A stretch of 6,137 bases of DNA from Acidobacteriota bacterium (GTDB taxonomy: Bacteria; Acidobacteriota; Vicinamibacteria; Vicinamibacterales; UBA2999). The translations under genes and the position numbers were made by a program. The notes below the pieces were generated by a model. The model had not been told where the DNA came from, searched no databases, and worked only from the letters and a program-made list of their open reading frames with translations. Of this stretch, positions 1 through 5,888 are shown in pieces. Within the stretch, counting starts at the first letter, position 1; the number at the start of each line of letters is the position of its first letter. Location of the stretch: the NCBI GenBank assembly GCA_947465275.1, contig CANIAI010000158.1, positions 1-6,137 of the forward strand, written 5' to 3'.

Positions 1-561
1 CTCGTCGATCTCGCGTCCCGCGAGTTCCTCCGGCGAGGCGTAGTCGAGCAGCCGTCCCGTGTCGCCATCGAAGCCTGCGCGGGTGGCCAGGTCGAGCACG
101 GGAATCTTGGCGTGTCCCCGCGCCGTGATCACCACGGAGTCAGGACTCAGGCCACCGTGCAGGTAGCCCGCCGCGTGCGCCTCGGCCACCGCGTCCGCGA
201 TCTGGATCGCATAGCCGACGGCGCGCCGCACCGGCAGCGGACGGCCGGCCATCTCGACCCGCAGCGGCTGTCCCTGCAGGAACTCGAAGGCGAGGTAGAG
301 GGCGCCGTCAGGCTCCTCGCCCACCTCGTACAGCCGCGTGGCGTTCGGGTGCGAGAGCGCCGCGAGCGCCTGCGCGCGTTCGAGGAATGCCTCGCGCCCG
401 CCAGGTGCGGTGTCGGGCAGCGCCACCGGCAGCCGCCTGATGACGACGGTGCGGCCGCGGCGCGTGTCCCGGGCCCGATAGAGTTCACCCGGACCGGCGG
501 ACGGCAGCCGCTCCAGCAGGTTGTAATGGTCGATGACGCCGATCGGTGCGACGGAGCTCAA
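1..561 (-). CDS. Protein-kinase-fold protein, probable pseudokinase (C-terminus beyond the window)
   Basis: The first 187 residues are visible and the gene continues off the left edge. The fold is that of bacterial eukaryote-type Ser/Thr kinases: a DHYNLLERLPSAGPGELYRARD start (glycine-loop region about 19-31), ALSHPN (68-73), hinge AFEFLQG (91-97), IQIADAVAEAHAAGYLH (119-135) and an APE-like YASPEEL (174-180). The catalytic residues are mostly gone. The VAIK lysine is R42 (VVIRRLP), the alpha-C glutamate position holds R62, HRDLKPxN is replaced by HGGLSPDS (135-142), and DFG is DLA (157-159). Phosphotransfer therefore looks unlikely, and a scaffold or ligand-sensing role is inferred. The start is TTG at 561, the only start codon after the in-frame TGA at 568-570. 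It overlaps the stop of the upstream small gene as TTGA, which implies translational coupling. The fold is secure; the function is unknown. Confidence 0.82.
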   Translation of the reverse strand, partial: MSSVAPIGVIDHYNLLERLPSAGPGELYRARDTRRGRTVVIRRLPVALPDTAPGGREAFLERAQALAALSHPNATRLYEVGEEPDGALYLAFEFLQGQPLRVEMAGRPLPVRRAVGYAIQIADAVAEAHAAGYLHGGLSPDSVVITARGHAKIPVLDLATRAGFDGDTGRLLDYASPEELAGREIDE

Positions 562-818
562 GCCTGATCAGGTTTGTCGGCGAGTTCGAGGACGCTCTGC
601 ACCAGCTCCTTGGCGTCGCCGATCTGTTCGAGGACGAGGGCGATGTCCAACGTGGGGCGTCCGGGCAGGCGGGTGCTCTGGCAGTAGACGCCATGCTGCC
701 CGACCATCGCGAGGGCGTCGGTGAGCAGGTCCATCGCCACCGCGAGACGGCCCCGGCCGGTGCCGAGCATCGTCTCGTGCACTTCCAGTGCGTCTTGGTG
801 CTTGTCGAACACGGCCAT
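558..818 (-). CDS. Small hypothetical protein (86 aa), middle gene of the SDR/pseudokinase operon
   Basis: I do not recognise the family. The product is an 86-residue, probably cytosolic, largely helical protein with no signal peptide or membrane segment. Two likely amphipathic helices (about 22-41 and 56-81) flank a loop with one cysteine (YCQSTRLPGRP, 45-55). Its composition is balanced and slightly acidic, unlike the Arg/Pro/Ala-rich shadow frames around it, which supports a real gene. The ATG at 818 is preceded by AGGA at a good distance (CAGGACCGATG). The gene starts 14 bp after the SDR stop, and its TGA (560-558) overlaps the TTG start of the kinase-fold gene. This tight packing suggests it is co-translated with, and may work with, the pseudokinase; that partnership is inference. 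Confidence 0.66.
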   Translation of the reverse strand: MAVFDKHQDALEVHETMLGTGRGRLAVAMDLLTDALAMVGQHGVYCQSTRLPGRPTLDIALVLEQIGDAKELVQSVLELADKPDQA

Positions 819-832
819 CGGTCCTGACGTCC

Positions 833-1564
833 TCAGCCCTTCGTCGGCGGTTGCGCGGGACGGATCTCCACGCGGCTCGGGAGGCTGCGCGCGGGGTGGA
901 CGAGCAGTCCCGTGATCACGTCGGCCACGTCCTCGGGCGCGAGCTTCCAGTCATCTCCCGCAGCGGGAGACGCCGGCGCGTCGCTCCGGGCGCGGCCAAA
1001 CTCGGTGCGTACCGACCCGGGCAGCACGTACGCCACGCGGATGCCGTCATGCCGCACCTCCTGCATCAGCGACTCGCTGAACGCGTTGAGCGCCGCCTTC
1101 GACGCGCAGTAGGCCGCACCGCCGGAGAACGGGTTCTTGCCGGCCAGGCTGCTCACGTTGATGATCCAGCCGCCGCCACGGGCGCGCAGGCGCGGCAGCG
1201 CCGCCTTGCAGCCGTTGAACACGCCGGTCAGGTTGGTCTCGAGCACGTCGTGCCAGCTCTCGAGGCTCATCTCCGACACGGGGCCGAACGTGCCGATGCC
1301 GGCGTTGTTGATCAGGATGTCGAGGCCGCCGAACCGGGTGACCGCGGCGTCGATGAGCTGCTCGACCTCACGGCTGCTCCGGACGTCGGCCTGCACGCCG
1401 AGGGCTCGCGGGCCAAGGTCGGCAGCGGCGCGGGCGGCGCGTCCCGCATCGGTGCCCGAGATGACAACCGACGCCCCGTCGTCCACCAGACGACGGGCAA
1501 CCGCGAGGCCGATGCCGCGCGTACCGCCGGTGATGACCGCCACCTTCCCCTCGAGCAGCGCCAT
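833..1564 (-). CDS. Short-chain dehydrogenase/reductase (FabG-like classical SDR)
   Basis: A classical SDR of 243 residues, a normal length for the family, expected to be a cytosolic NAD(P)H-dependent oxidoreductase acting on a carbonyl or hydroxyl group. Visible motifs in order are the Rossmann TGGTRGIG (12-19), the adenine-ring Asp60-Val61 (QADV), NNAG (86-89), Asn111 (ETNLTG), Ser139 (INVSSLAG), and the catalytic Tyr152 and Lys156 (YCASK). LPGSVRTEF (181-189) follows in the substrate-loop region. Arg16 in the glycine motif and the absence of an acidic residue right after beta-2 favour NADPH. The substrate cannot be told; a 3-oxoacyl-ACP reductase label would be over-precise. I chose ATG 1564 (MALLEGKVAVITGG). 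An in-frame GTG at 1585 would add seven atypical residues encoded by the probable promoter. It is the first gene of the minus-strand operon. Confidence 0.93.
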   Translation of the reverse strand: MALLEGKVAVITGGTRGIGLAVARRLVDDGASVVISGTDAGRAARAAADLGPRALGVQADVRSSREVEQLIDAAVTRFGGLDILINNAGIGTFGPVSEMSLESWHDVLETNLTGVFNGCKAALPRLRARGGGWIINVSSLAGKNPFSGGAAYCASKAALNAFSESLMQEVRHDGIRVAYVLPGSVRTEFGRARSDAPASPAAGDDWKLAPEDVADVITGLLVHPARSLPSRVEIRPAQPPTKG

Positions 1565-1592
1565 GACGCTATTACAATAACCCACGCATCCG
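1565..1592. promoter_or_regulatory. Compact bidirectional promoter between SDR and MDH-like genes
   Basis: Only 28 bp separate the two divergent start codons, and they hold the one AT-rich patch in the area (ATTACAATAA, 1571-1580). On the plus strand, TACAAT (1573-1578) matches the -10 consensus at 5 of 6 positions. On the minus strand, TGTAAT (1576-1571) also matches at 5 of 6, and the two share four base pairs. A weak plus-strand -35 (TCGAGC, 1551-1556, 16-bp spacer) would lie inside the SDR coding region. The minus-strand -10 ends 6 nt before the SDR ATG and the plus-strand -10 ends 14 nt before the other ATG. Transcripts would therefore be leaderless or nearly so, consistent with no clear SD for either gene. 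Confidence 0.5.
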
Positions 1593-2450
1593 ATGACGAC
1601 TGTCGCGATTCTGGGAGCCGGTGACCTCGGGGGCGCGACGGCTCATGCGCTCGCGGCGGCCGATCGCGTCAGCCGGGTGATCCTCGTCGACGCGGCGGCC
1701 GGCGTCGCGGCCGGGAAGGCGCTCGACCTGCAGCAGATGGGGGCGATCCTCGGCGTCCATGTGCAGCTGTCGGGTACCGACGACATCTCCCGCGTGACCG
1801 GCTGCGACGTCGTCGTCCTCGCGGATCGGTTCGGCAGCCACGGAGGCGGCCACAGCGAGTGGCGTGACGACGACGGTCTCGGCCTGCTCAGGATGTCCGC
1901 CACCGCCATCGGCCGTGCGCCGCTCGTCTTCGCCGGCATTGCCCAGGGCGGGCTCATCGCGACCGCGGCCGGCGAAGCCGGCATCGCGCGCGGCCGGCTG
2001 ATCGGGTCGGCGCCCGAGGCGCTCGCGGGCGCCATTCGCGCCATCGTGGCGGTCGAGGCGCGCTGTTCCCCCGCGGAGGTGTCGCTCGCGGTCTACGGCG
2101 ACCTGCCAGGGCACCCCGTCGTCGCCTGGAGCGATGCCTCCATCGGCGGGGCGGCCGTCGAGCGTGTGCTCTCGGCCGCGCAGCTCGCGCGCATCGAGTC
2201 GCGGGTCGGCCACCTGTGGCCACCCGGTCCGTACGCACTCGGCGCGGCGGCCGCTCGCGTCGTGCACGGGCTCGTCGAATCCTCCCGCCAGGCGGTGTCG
2301 GTGCTCACGATGCTGGACGGCGAGTTCGGGGCGCGCCGCCGCACTGGCGTCGTGCCGGCGCTCCTCGCACCGGCCGGCATCGTCCACGCGCGGACGCCTG
2401 TCCTCACCACCCGCGAACGCGTCCAGCTCGACAGCGCCCTTCGTACCTGA
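1593..2450 (+). CDS. Malate/lactate dehydrogenase-like protein with a degenerate active site
   Basis: A 285-residue member of the L-lactate/malate dehydrogenase superfamily, slightly shorter than the usual 305-325. The N-terminal NAD-binding half is clear: GAGDLG (8-13), acidic Asp33 at the end of beta-2 (favouring NAD), GKALDLQQM (41-49), SGTDDISRVTGCDVVVLA (60-77). The C-terminal half keeps the fold signature: GPYALGAAAARVV near 'PAAA', LDGEFG like the family's LEGEYG, and a late VPALL. The active site is eroded. The RKPGMSR loop is replaced by a Gly/His-rich stretch leaving only Arg91 (WRDDD), the Asn-Pro motif is FAGIAQGG (113-120), LDxxR is absent (136-149), and GGHGD is replaced by YGDLPGHP (168-175) with the catalytic His position occupied by Gly169. 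Normal malate oxidation is doubtful; it may be an NAD-binding paralogue. The M28 peptidase follows after 29 bp. Confidence 0.8.
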   Translation: MTTVAILGAGDLGGATAHALAAADRVSRVILVDAAAGVAAGKALDLQQMGAILGVHVQLSGTDDISRVTGCDVVVLADRFGSHGGGHSEWRDDDGLGLLRMSATAIGRAPLVFAGIAQGGLIATAAGEAGIARGRLIGSAPEALAGAIRAIVAVEARCSPAEVSLAVYGDLPGHPVVAWSDASIGGAAVERVLSAAQLARIESRVGHLWPPGPYALGAAAARVVHGLVESSRQAVSVLTMLDGEFGARRRTGVVPALLAPAGIVHARTPVLTTRERVQLDSALRT

Positions 2451-2479
2451 GGGGCCGGGTCACTCGTCTGACAGATACG

Positions 2480-4063
2480 ATGGGCGAGATGTACCGCTGG
2501 TCTTCCCGCGCCCTGATGGCGCTGCTCACCTGCGCCGCCGCGCTCGGGATGACGCCGTGGTCGATGGTCGGGACGCCGGTGCGTGCCGAGACGCCGCCCA
2601 TCGCGGCTCGCGCCCTGCTCGATCATGTGCGCCTGCTGGCCGCCGACGACCTGCGGGGCCGCGCCAATGGCTCCCCGGAGCTGGAACGCGCGGCAGACTA
2701 CATCGCCGCCGCCTTCCGCCAGGCCGGCCTGACACCGGGCGGGGTCGACGGCACCTTCTTCCAGCCCTTCGCGCTCGACGCCGGACTCACGGTGGGTGCC
2801 GGCAACACCTTGACCCTCTCGAACGGCCGGCGGGAGGTGAGCCTCACGCTCGGGAAGGGCTACTACCCGCTTTCGGTCCCGCCGAACGACGACCCGGCGG
2901 TCCCGTCCGTCAGCCTGACGGGCACGCCGCTGGTGTTCGCCGGATACGGCATCTCGGCGCCCGGACTGCGCTACGACGACTACACCGGTGTCTCGGTGGC
3001 CGGGAAGGCGGTGATCGTCTTCAGCCACGAACCGCAGGAGACGAACCGGTTCAGCCGCTTCAACGGCAGCCAGCCGATTCCCGAGTCGTCGCTGTACGCC
3101 AAGGCGCTCGCGGCGCGGAGCCGCGGCGCACGGGCGCTGCTGGTGGTCTCCGACCCGGTGCACGCCGTCGACCAGGCCAACTACCGGGTGTTCGGCGTGG
3201 TGCCGGACGCCGACGACTTCGGCATCCCGGTCCTGCGGGTGCACCGGGATGAGATCGCGCCGCTGCTCCTCGGCTGGGGACTCGACCAGTCGGTCAGGCA
3301 GATCGACGGCGACCTGGTGCCGCGCCCGCGTGAGCTCACCGGCGCGACCGTGCAGTACCAACAGTTCCTCGCGCGCGATCGGCGGACCGTGCGCAACGTC
3401 GTCGGCATCCTGCCGGCGCGGGGCGCGTCACCGTCGGACGAGGCGGTCGTGATCGGCGCGCACTACGATCACGTCGGCCTTGGCGGGCGCTTCTCGATGT
3501 CGCCGGAACGCACGGGCGAGATTCACAACGGCGCCGACGACAACGCCTCGGGCACCGCGTCGGTGATCGAGATGGCGCGGGCCGCGGCGGCCGACCCCTC
3601 ACGATTCGGCCGCGCGCTGATCTTCGTCGCCTTCGCGGGTGAGGAACGCGGCCTGCTTGGGTCGAGGCACTACGTCGACGCCCCCGCACGGCCGCTGGCG
3701 GGGACGGTCGCCATGATCAACCTCGACATGGTGGGGCGCTCGCGCGGCGCGGTGGACGTCAGCGGGCTCGACACGTCGCCGTCGCTCGAGTCCGATCTCG
3801 CCCTCGCGGCGCGCGCGGCCGGGGGCATCACGGTCCGTCAGGAAGGCCCGGGCGGTGGGCGCAGCGACGATTCGTCGTTCCTCGACCGCAGGATTCCCGC
3901 GATCAACTTCTTCACCGGCTTCCACGGCGACTACCACCGTCCGGGCGACGACTGGCAGCGGATCGACGCCGAGGGCACGGCACGCATAGCCACCCTCGCC
4001 CTGGAACTCGTGGCCCGCATCGCCGCCCGCCCCGACCGCCCGGAGTTCGTCTCGTCCCGCTGA
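2480..4063 (+). CDS. Secreted M28-family zinc aminopeptidase with inserted PA domain
   Basis: A 527-residue exported metallopeptidase, expected to release N-terminal residues from peptides outside the cytoplasm. A signal peptide is visible: basic start, hydrophobic ALMALLTCAAALGM (11-24), and a likely signal-peptidase-I site after TPVRA (residue 36). The mature region begins with RALLDHVRLLAADDLRGRANGSPELERAADYIAAAF. A PA-like domain lies at about 145-255 (FAGYGISAPGLRYDDYTG, AGKAVIVF). The M28 catalytic domain (about 300-515) has all family metal ligands: His328 with Asp330 (GAHYDH), Asp353/354 (NGADDNASG), Glu388-Glu389 (AGEERG; base and ligand), Asp416 (NLDMVG) and His486 (DYHRPGDD). It is therefore probably active with two zinc ions. 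ATG 2480 is used; ATG 2489, three codons later, is equally possible, and longer upstream reading frame is shadow of the MDH-like gene. It probably shares a transcript with that gene. Confidence 0.94.
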   Translation: MGEMYRWSSRALMALLTCAAALGMTPWSMVGTPVRAETPPIAARALLDHVRLLAADDLRGRANGSPELERAADYIAAAFRQAGLTPGGVDGTFFQPFALDAGLTVGAGNTLTLSNGRREVSLTLGKGYYPLSVPPNDDPAVPSVSLTGTPLVFAGYGISAPGLRYDDYTGVSVAGKAVIVFSHEPQETNRFSRFNGSQPIPESSLYAKALAARSRGARALLVVSDPVHAVDQANYRVFGVVPDADDFGIPVLRVHRDEIAPLLLGWGLDQSVRQIDGDLVPRPRELTGATVQYQQFLARDRRTVRNVVGILPARGASPSDEAVVIGAHYDHVGLGGRFSMSPERTGEIHNGADDNASGTASVIEMARAAAADPSRFGRALIFVAFAGEERGLLGSRHYVDAPARPLAGTVAMINLDMVGRSRGAVDVSGLDTSPSLESDLALAARAAGGITVRQEGPGGGRSDDSSFLDRRIPAINFFTGFHGDYHRPGDDWQRIDAEGTARIATLALELVARIAARPDRPEFVSSR

Positions 4064-4082
4064 CCTGCGGACCGGCGGGCGG

Positions 4083-4108
4083 CTGGCCGATAGACAGCAG
4101 TAGGCCAG
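4083..4108 (+). repeat. Inverted repeat CTGGCC-N14-GGCCAG ahead of the HATPase/receiver gene
   Basis: CTGGCC at 4083-4088 pairs perfectly with GGCCAG at 4103-4108 across a 14-nt loop, in the 47-bp gap between the peptidase stop and the TTG start at 4111. The right arm overlaps the only SD-like triplet (AGG, 4102-4104), so in RNA the hairpin could mask ribosome binding. It could equally be a protein operator or chance. There is no T-run after it, so it is not a usual terminator. Confidence 0.25.
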
Positions 4109-4110
4109 AA

Positions 4111-5046
4111 TTGCTGCCGGACACCCCCCGACCCCCCACGGGCGCAGGCACACCCCCGCCGCACGTCAACCGCGACGTCACGGGCTGGAACGGGCATGTT
4201 CGTGCAACCGCGCCGCTGGTGGCCGCCGATGCACCGGAAACCGGGTGGGTCGATGCCGCCCGGGTGTGTGATGCCGCCCTCGACGGACGGCGTGACGCGG
4301 CCGAGGCGCGGCAGGTCGGCCTCGACCGGGCGTTCGACACGCGCCTGCGCCTCGTCGCCGCCGACCGCCTGCTCCTGACCACGCTGCTCGGCACCCTGCT
4401 CGACGAGGCCCTCGGACAGGCCGCACCGGGCTCGCGTCTCTCCATCGAAACGACCGCGCAGGTCGCGCGTGACATCGTGGCGTTCACCGTCGCCCTCCGC
4501 GGTCCCGACGGGGACGGCGGGGCGGCTCCCACGCTCACGCCACCGGCCGCCGTGCTGACCGACCTGCTCGCGCCACTCGGCGGCACCCTGTGGCACGAGC
4601 GCACCTGTGCTGGCGCCCGCGTCGTCATCGAGATCCCGTGGGGCCTGCGAGGCACCGGTGCAGCCGCATCGGCCCCGCGCGTGCTGCTGATCTACCGTGA
4701 CCGCGAGGCTGGCGCGCGGCTCGCCGCGCTGCTGGGCCGCGAGGGGTACGACCCGCTGCTGCTCGACACGCTTCCCGCGCGAGGCGACCAGGCGCTGCGC
4801 GTGCGGCCGGACGCGCTGCTCGTCGACTCAACGCTCGCCCGCGAGGTCCAGACCGACCTGGTCGACCTCATCAGGGACGAGTCGGGTCTGCATGCCGTGC
4901 CGGTGCTGGTGACCGTGCGCACCTGCGATCTCCCGCTCGCGGTCTGGCTGACCGGCTCGCCGCGCAGCCTCTGCGTGGACGAACCGTTCGAGCGCGCGGG
5001 CGTCGCCGGCGGGCTCGGCCGGCTCCTGGGCGATCAGTTGTCGTGA
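4111..5046 (+). CDS. HATPase-like plus receiver-like signalling protein, both domains degenerate
   Basis: A 311-residue soluble protein with no membrane segment. After a Pro-rich start, residues about 46-177 resemble the ATP-binding half of a sensor histidine kinase: DRLLLTTLLGTLLDEAL (85-101) aligns with the N-box helix, APGSRLSIET follows, and LAPLGGTLWHERTCAGARVVIEIP (153-176) matches the domain end. There is no DHp domain with a phospho-His; the N-box Asn is Glu99, and G boxes are not clean (GPDGDGG, 131-137). Residues 189-310 resemble a response-regulator receiver (RVLLIYRDREAGARLAALLGREGY). Asp239 (LLVDS) and Thr268 (VLVTV) are kept, but the acidic pair is Tyr195-Arg196 and the KPF lysine is Glu291 (VDEPF). 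Conventional phosphorelay is doubtful. The start is TTG 4111, with AGG six bases upstream; no ATG is available before the domain. The gene ends just before the hairpin at 5055. Confidence 0.72.
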   Translation: MLPDTPRPPTGAGTPPPHVNRDVTGWNGHVRATAPLVAADAPETGWVDAARVCDAALDGRRDAAEARQVGLDRAFDTRLRLVAADRLLLTTLLGTLLDEALGQAAPGSRLSIETTAQVARDIVAFTVALRGPDGDGGAAPTLTPPAAVLTDLLAPLGGTLWHERTCAGARVVIEIPWGLRGTGAAASAPRVLLIYRDREAGARLAALLGREGYDPLLLDTLPARGDQALRVRPDALLVDSTLAREVQTDLVDLIRDESGLHAVPVLVTVRTCDLPLAVWLTGSPRSLCVDEPFERAGVAGGLGRLLGDQLS

Positions 5047-5054
5047 CGGGGGCC

Positions 5055-5079
5055 CCCGCGCCGCACGGGACGGCGCGGG
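5055..5079. terminator. GC-rich hairpin between convergent genes, likely bidirectional transcript end
   Basis: CCCGCGCCG (5055-5063) and CGGCGCGGG (5071-5079) form a perfect 9-bp all-G/C stem with a 7-nt loop (CACGGGA). It starts 9 nt after the stop of the plus-strand gene and lies 49 nt beyond the stop of the minus-strand sigma gene. A perfect GGGGGCCCCC palindrome overlaps its left side (5048-5057). No T-run follows on either strand, so it is not a canonical intrinsic terminator. It could still pause polymerase or protect both 3' ends. Confidence 0.5.
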
Positions 5080-5127
5080 AGCATGTCGATGGCGGGTGGA
5101 ACGGGGCTGGGATGCGTGGCGGACGTG

Positions 5128-5760
5128 TCAGGCGGCCGCGGCGACGGGCGCCCGGTGGAGCGTGAGGCCCTGGGCGTAGGCGCGCAGCCGCTCACGCAGC
5201 ATCACGCGTCCGCGATGGAGCCTCGATTTCAAGGTCTGATCCTTCAGGTGCAGCCGGCTGCTGGCCTCTTCGGTCGTCAGCCCCTGGATGTCGCGCAGCA
5301 GCACCGGTTCCCGGTAGATTTCCGGCAGTTCCTGGATGGCCTCGGCGACGGCGCCCCGGAGCTGCCCGCGCAGCATCTCTTCGTCCGGCATGCGTGACCA
5401 GTCGGCCGGCTGCCGCGGCGCGCGGGGGCCATCCTGCGCGTCCTGGGCGGCCGAGGCGCGGTCGCGCTCCTCGGCGGTGGCCCGGGCCAGGCGGTTGGTC
5501 CGCAGGCGTGACATCGCCGTGTTGAACGTGATCCGGTAGATCCAGGACGAGAGCGCCGCGTCACCGCGGAACGCGCCCACCTTGCGGTAGACCTTCATCA
5601 GGACGTCCTGCGTCACTTCCTCGGCGTCCTCGCGGTTCTTCATGTGCCGCATCGCCAGCTGGAAGATACGGGCGCTGTAGCGGTCCGCGAGCTCATGCAC
5701 CGCTCGCTCGTCGCCAGCCTGGAGACGAAGGATGAGCTGGCGGTCCTCTGTCCTGTCCAT
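5128..5760 (-). CDS. ECF-type RNA polymerase sigma-70 family factor
   Basis: A 210-residue extracytoplasmic-function sigma factor that should direct RNA polymerase to a small regulon. Region 2 spans about 23-90, with the typical DAEEVTQDVLMKVYRKVGAFRGDAALSSWIYRI stretch for core and -10 binding. A polar Ala/Gln/Arg/Asp-rich linker (about 91-128) follows, then region 4 (about 136-192) with LPEIYREPVLLRDIQGLTTEEASSRL and HTH recognition helix LKDQTLKSRLHRGR. Regions 1.1 and 3 are absent, as expected for ECF. I chose ATG 5760 (MDRTEDRQL) because GGAAAGG lies just upstream. ATG 5772 is an alternative, and the open frame to 5862 would read through the probable promoter. No anti-sigma gene follows: the next gene downstream is convergent. 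Control may be by an anti-sigma encoded elsewhere, or transcriptional. Confidence 0.93.
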   Translation of the reverse strand: MDRTEDRQLILRLQAGDERAVHELADRYSARIFQLAMRHMKNREDAEEVTQDVLMKVYRKVGAFRGDAALSSWIYRITFNTAMSRLRTNRLARATAEERDRASAAQDAQDGPRAPRQPADWSRMPDEEMLRGQLRGAVAEAIQELPEIYREPVLLRDIQGLTTEEASSRLHLKDQTLKSRLHRGRVMLRERLRAYAQGLTLHRAPVAAAA

Positions 5761-5796
5761 GAGCCTTTCCATATGTCCGTCTATGCCTCTGGGGAG

Positions 5797-5825
5797 TAGA
5801 ACACCGACCACATTGGTCTTATTCC
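5797..5825 (-). promoter_or_regulatory. Candidate ECF-style promoter of the sigma gene with a palindrome in its spacer
   Basis: On the minus strand GGAATAA (5825-5819) resembles the GGAA-type -35 of ECF promoters. GTTCTA (5802-5797), 16 nt on, resembles a TCTA-type -10. A transcript would start near 5790, leaving about 20-30 nt before the start codons at 5772/5760. The spacer contains the perfect inverted repeat GACCA-CAT-TGGTC (5806-5818 on the plus strand), which could be an operator. Autoregulation is typical of ECF factors, but these matches are short and read by eye. Confidence 0.35.
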
Positions 5826-5888
5826 CGGCCCCGCGACTGTGACGTGCGCGCACAAGACTCATATCCGGCCCGCCGCGGCGTCCGGTTC

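Noticed and set aside
788..1624. Long plus-strand open frame (278 codons) opposite the SDR gene
   Set aside because: It is antisense to a clear SDR with all motifs, its product is Arg/Ala/His-rich without domains, and long antisense frames are expected at this GC content.
2216..2479. N-terminal extension of the M28 peptidase frame upstream of ATG 2480
   Set aside because: It overlaps the MDH-like gene in another frame, is Arg-rich, and would bury the signal peptide inside the protein.
2134..3252. Plus-strand open frame (372 codons) in another frame across the same genes
   Set aside because: Arg/Pro/Ala-rich shadow of the MDH-like and M28 genes with no recognisable domain.
2093..3361. Long minus-strand open frame (422 codons) across the MDH-like and peptidase genes
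   Set aside because: It covers parts of two recognisable plus-strand genes and gives low-complexity Arg/Ala/Gly/His-rich protein; it is a GC-driven shadow.
3912..4655. Minus-strand open frames (247 and 221 codons) opposite the HATPase/receiver gene
   Set aside because: Ser/Arg/Pro-rich translations without motifs, while the plus-strand frame shows HATPase-like and receiver-like patterns. I kept the plus-strand gene, though its confidence is below that of the other main genes.
5761..5862. N-terminal extension of the sigma factor to the ATG at 5862
   Set aside because: The added residues do not resemble ECF sequence and the DNA there carries the probable promoter and palindrome.
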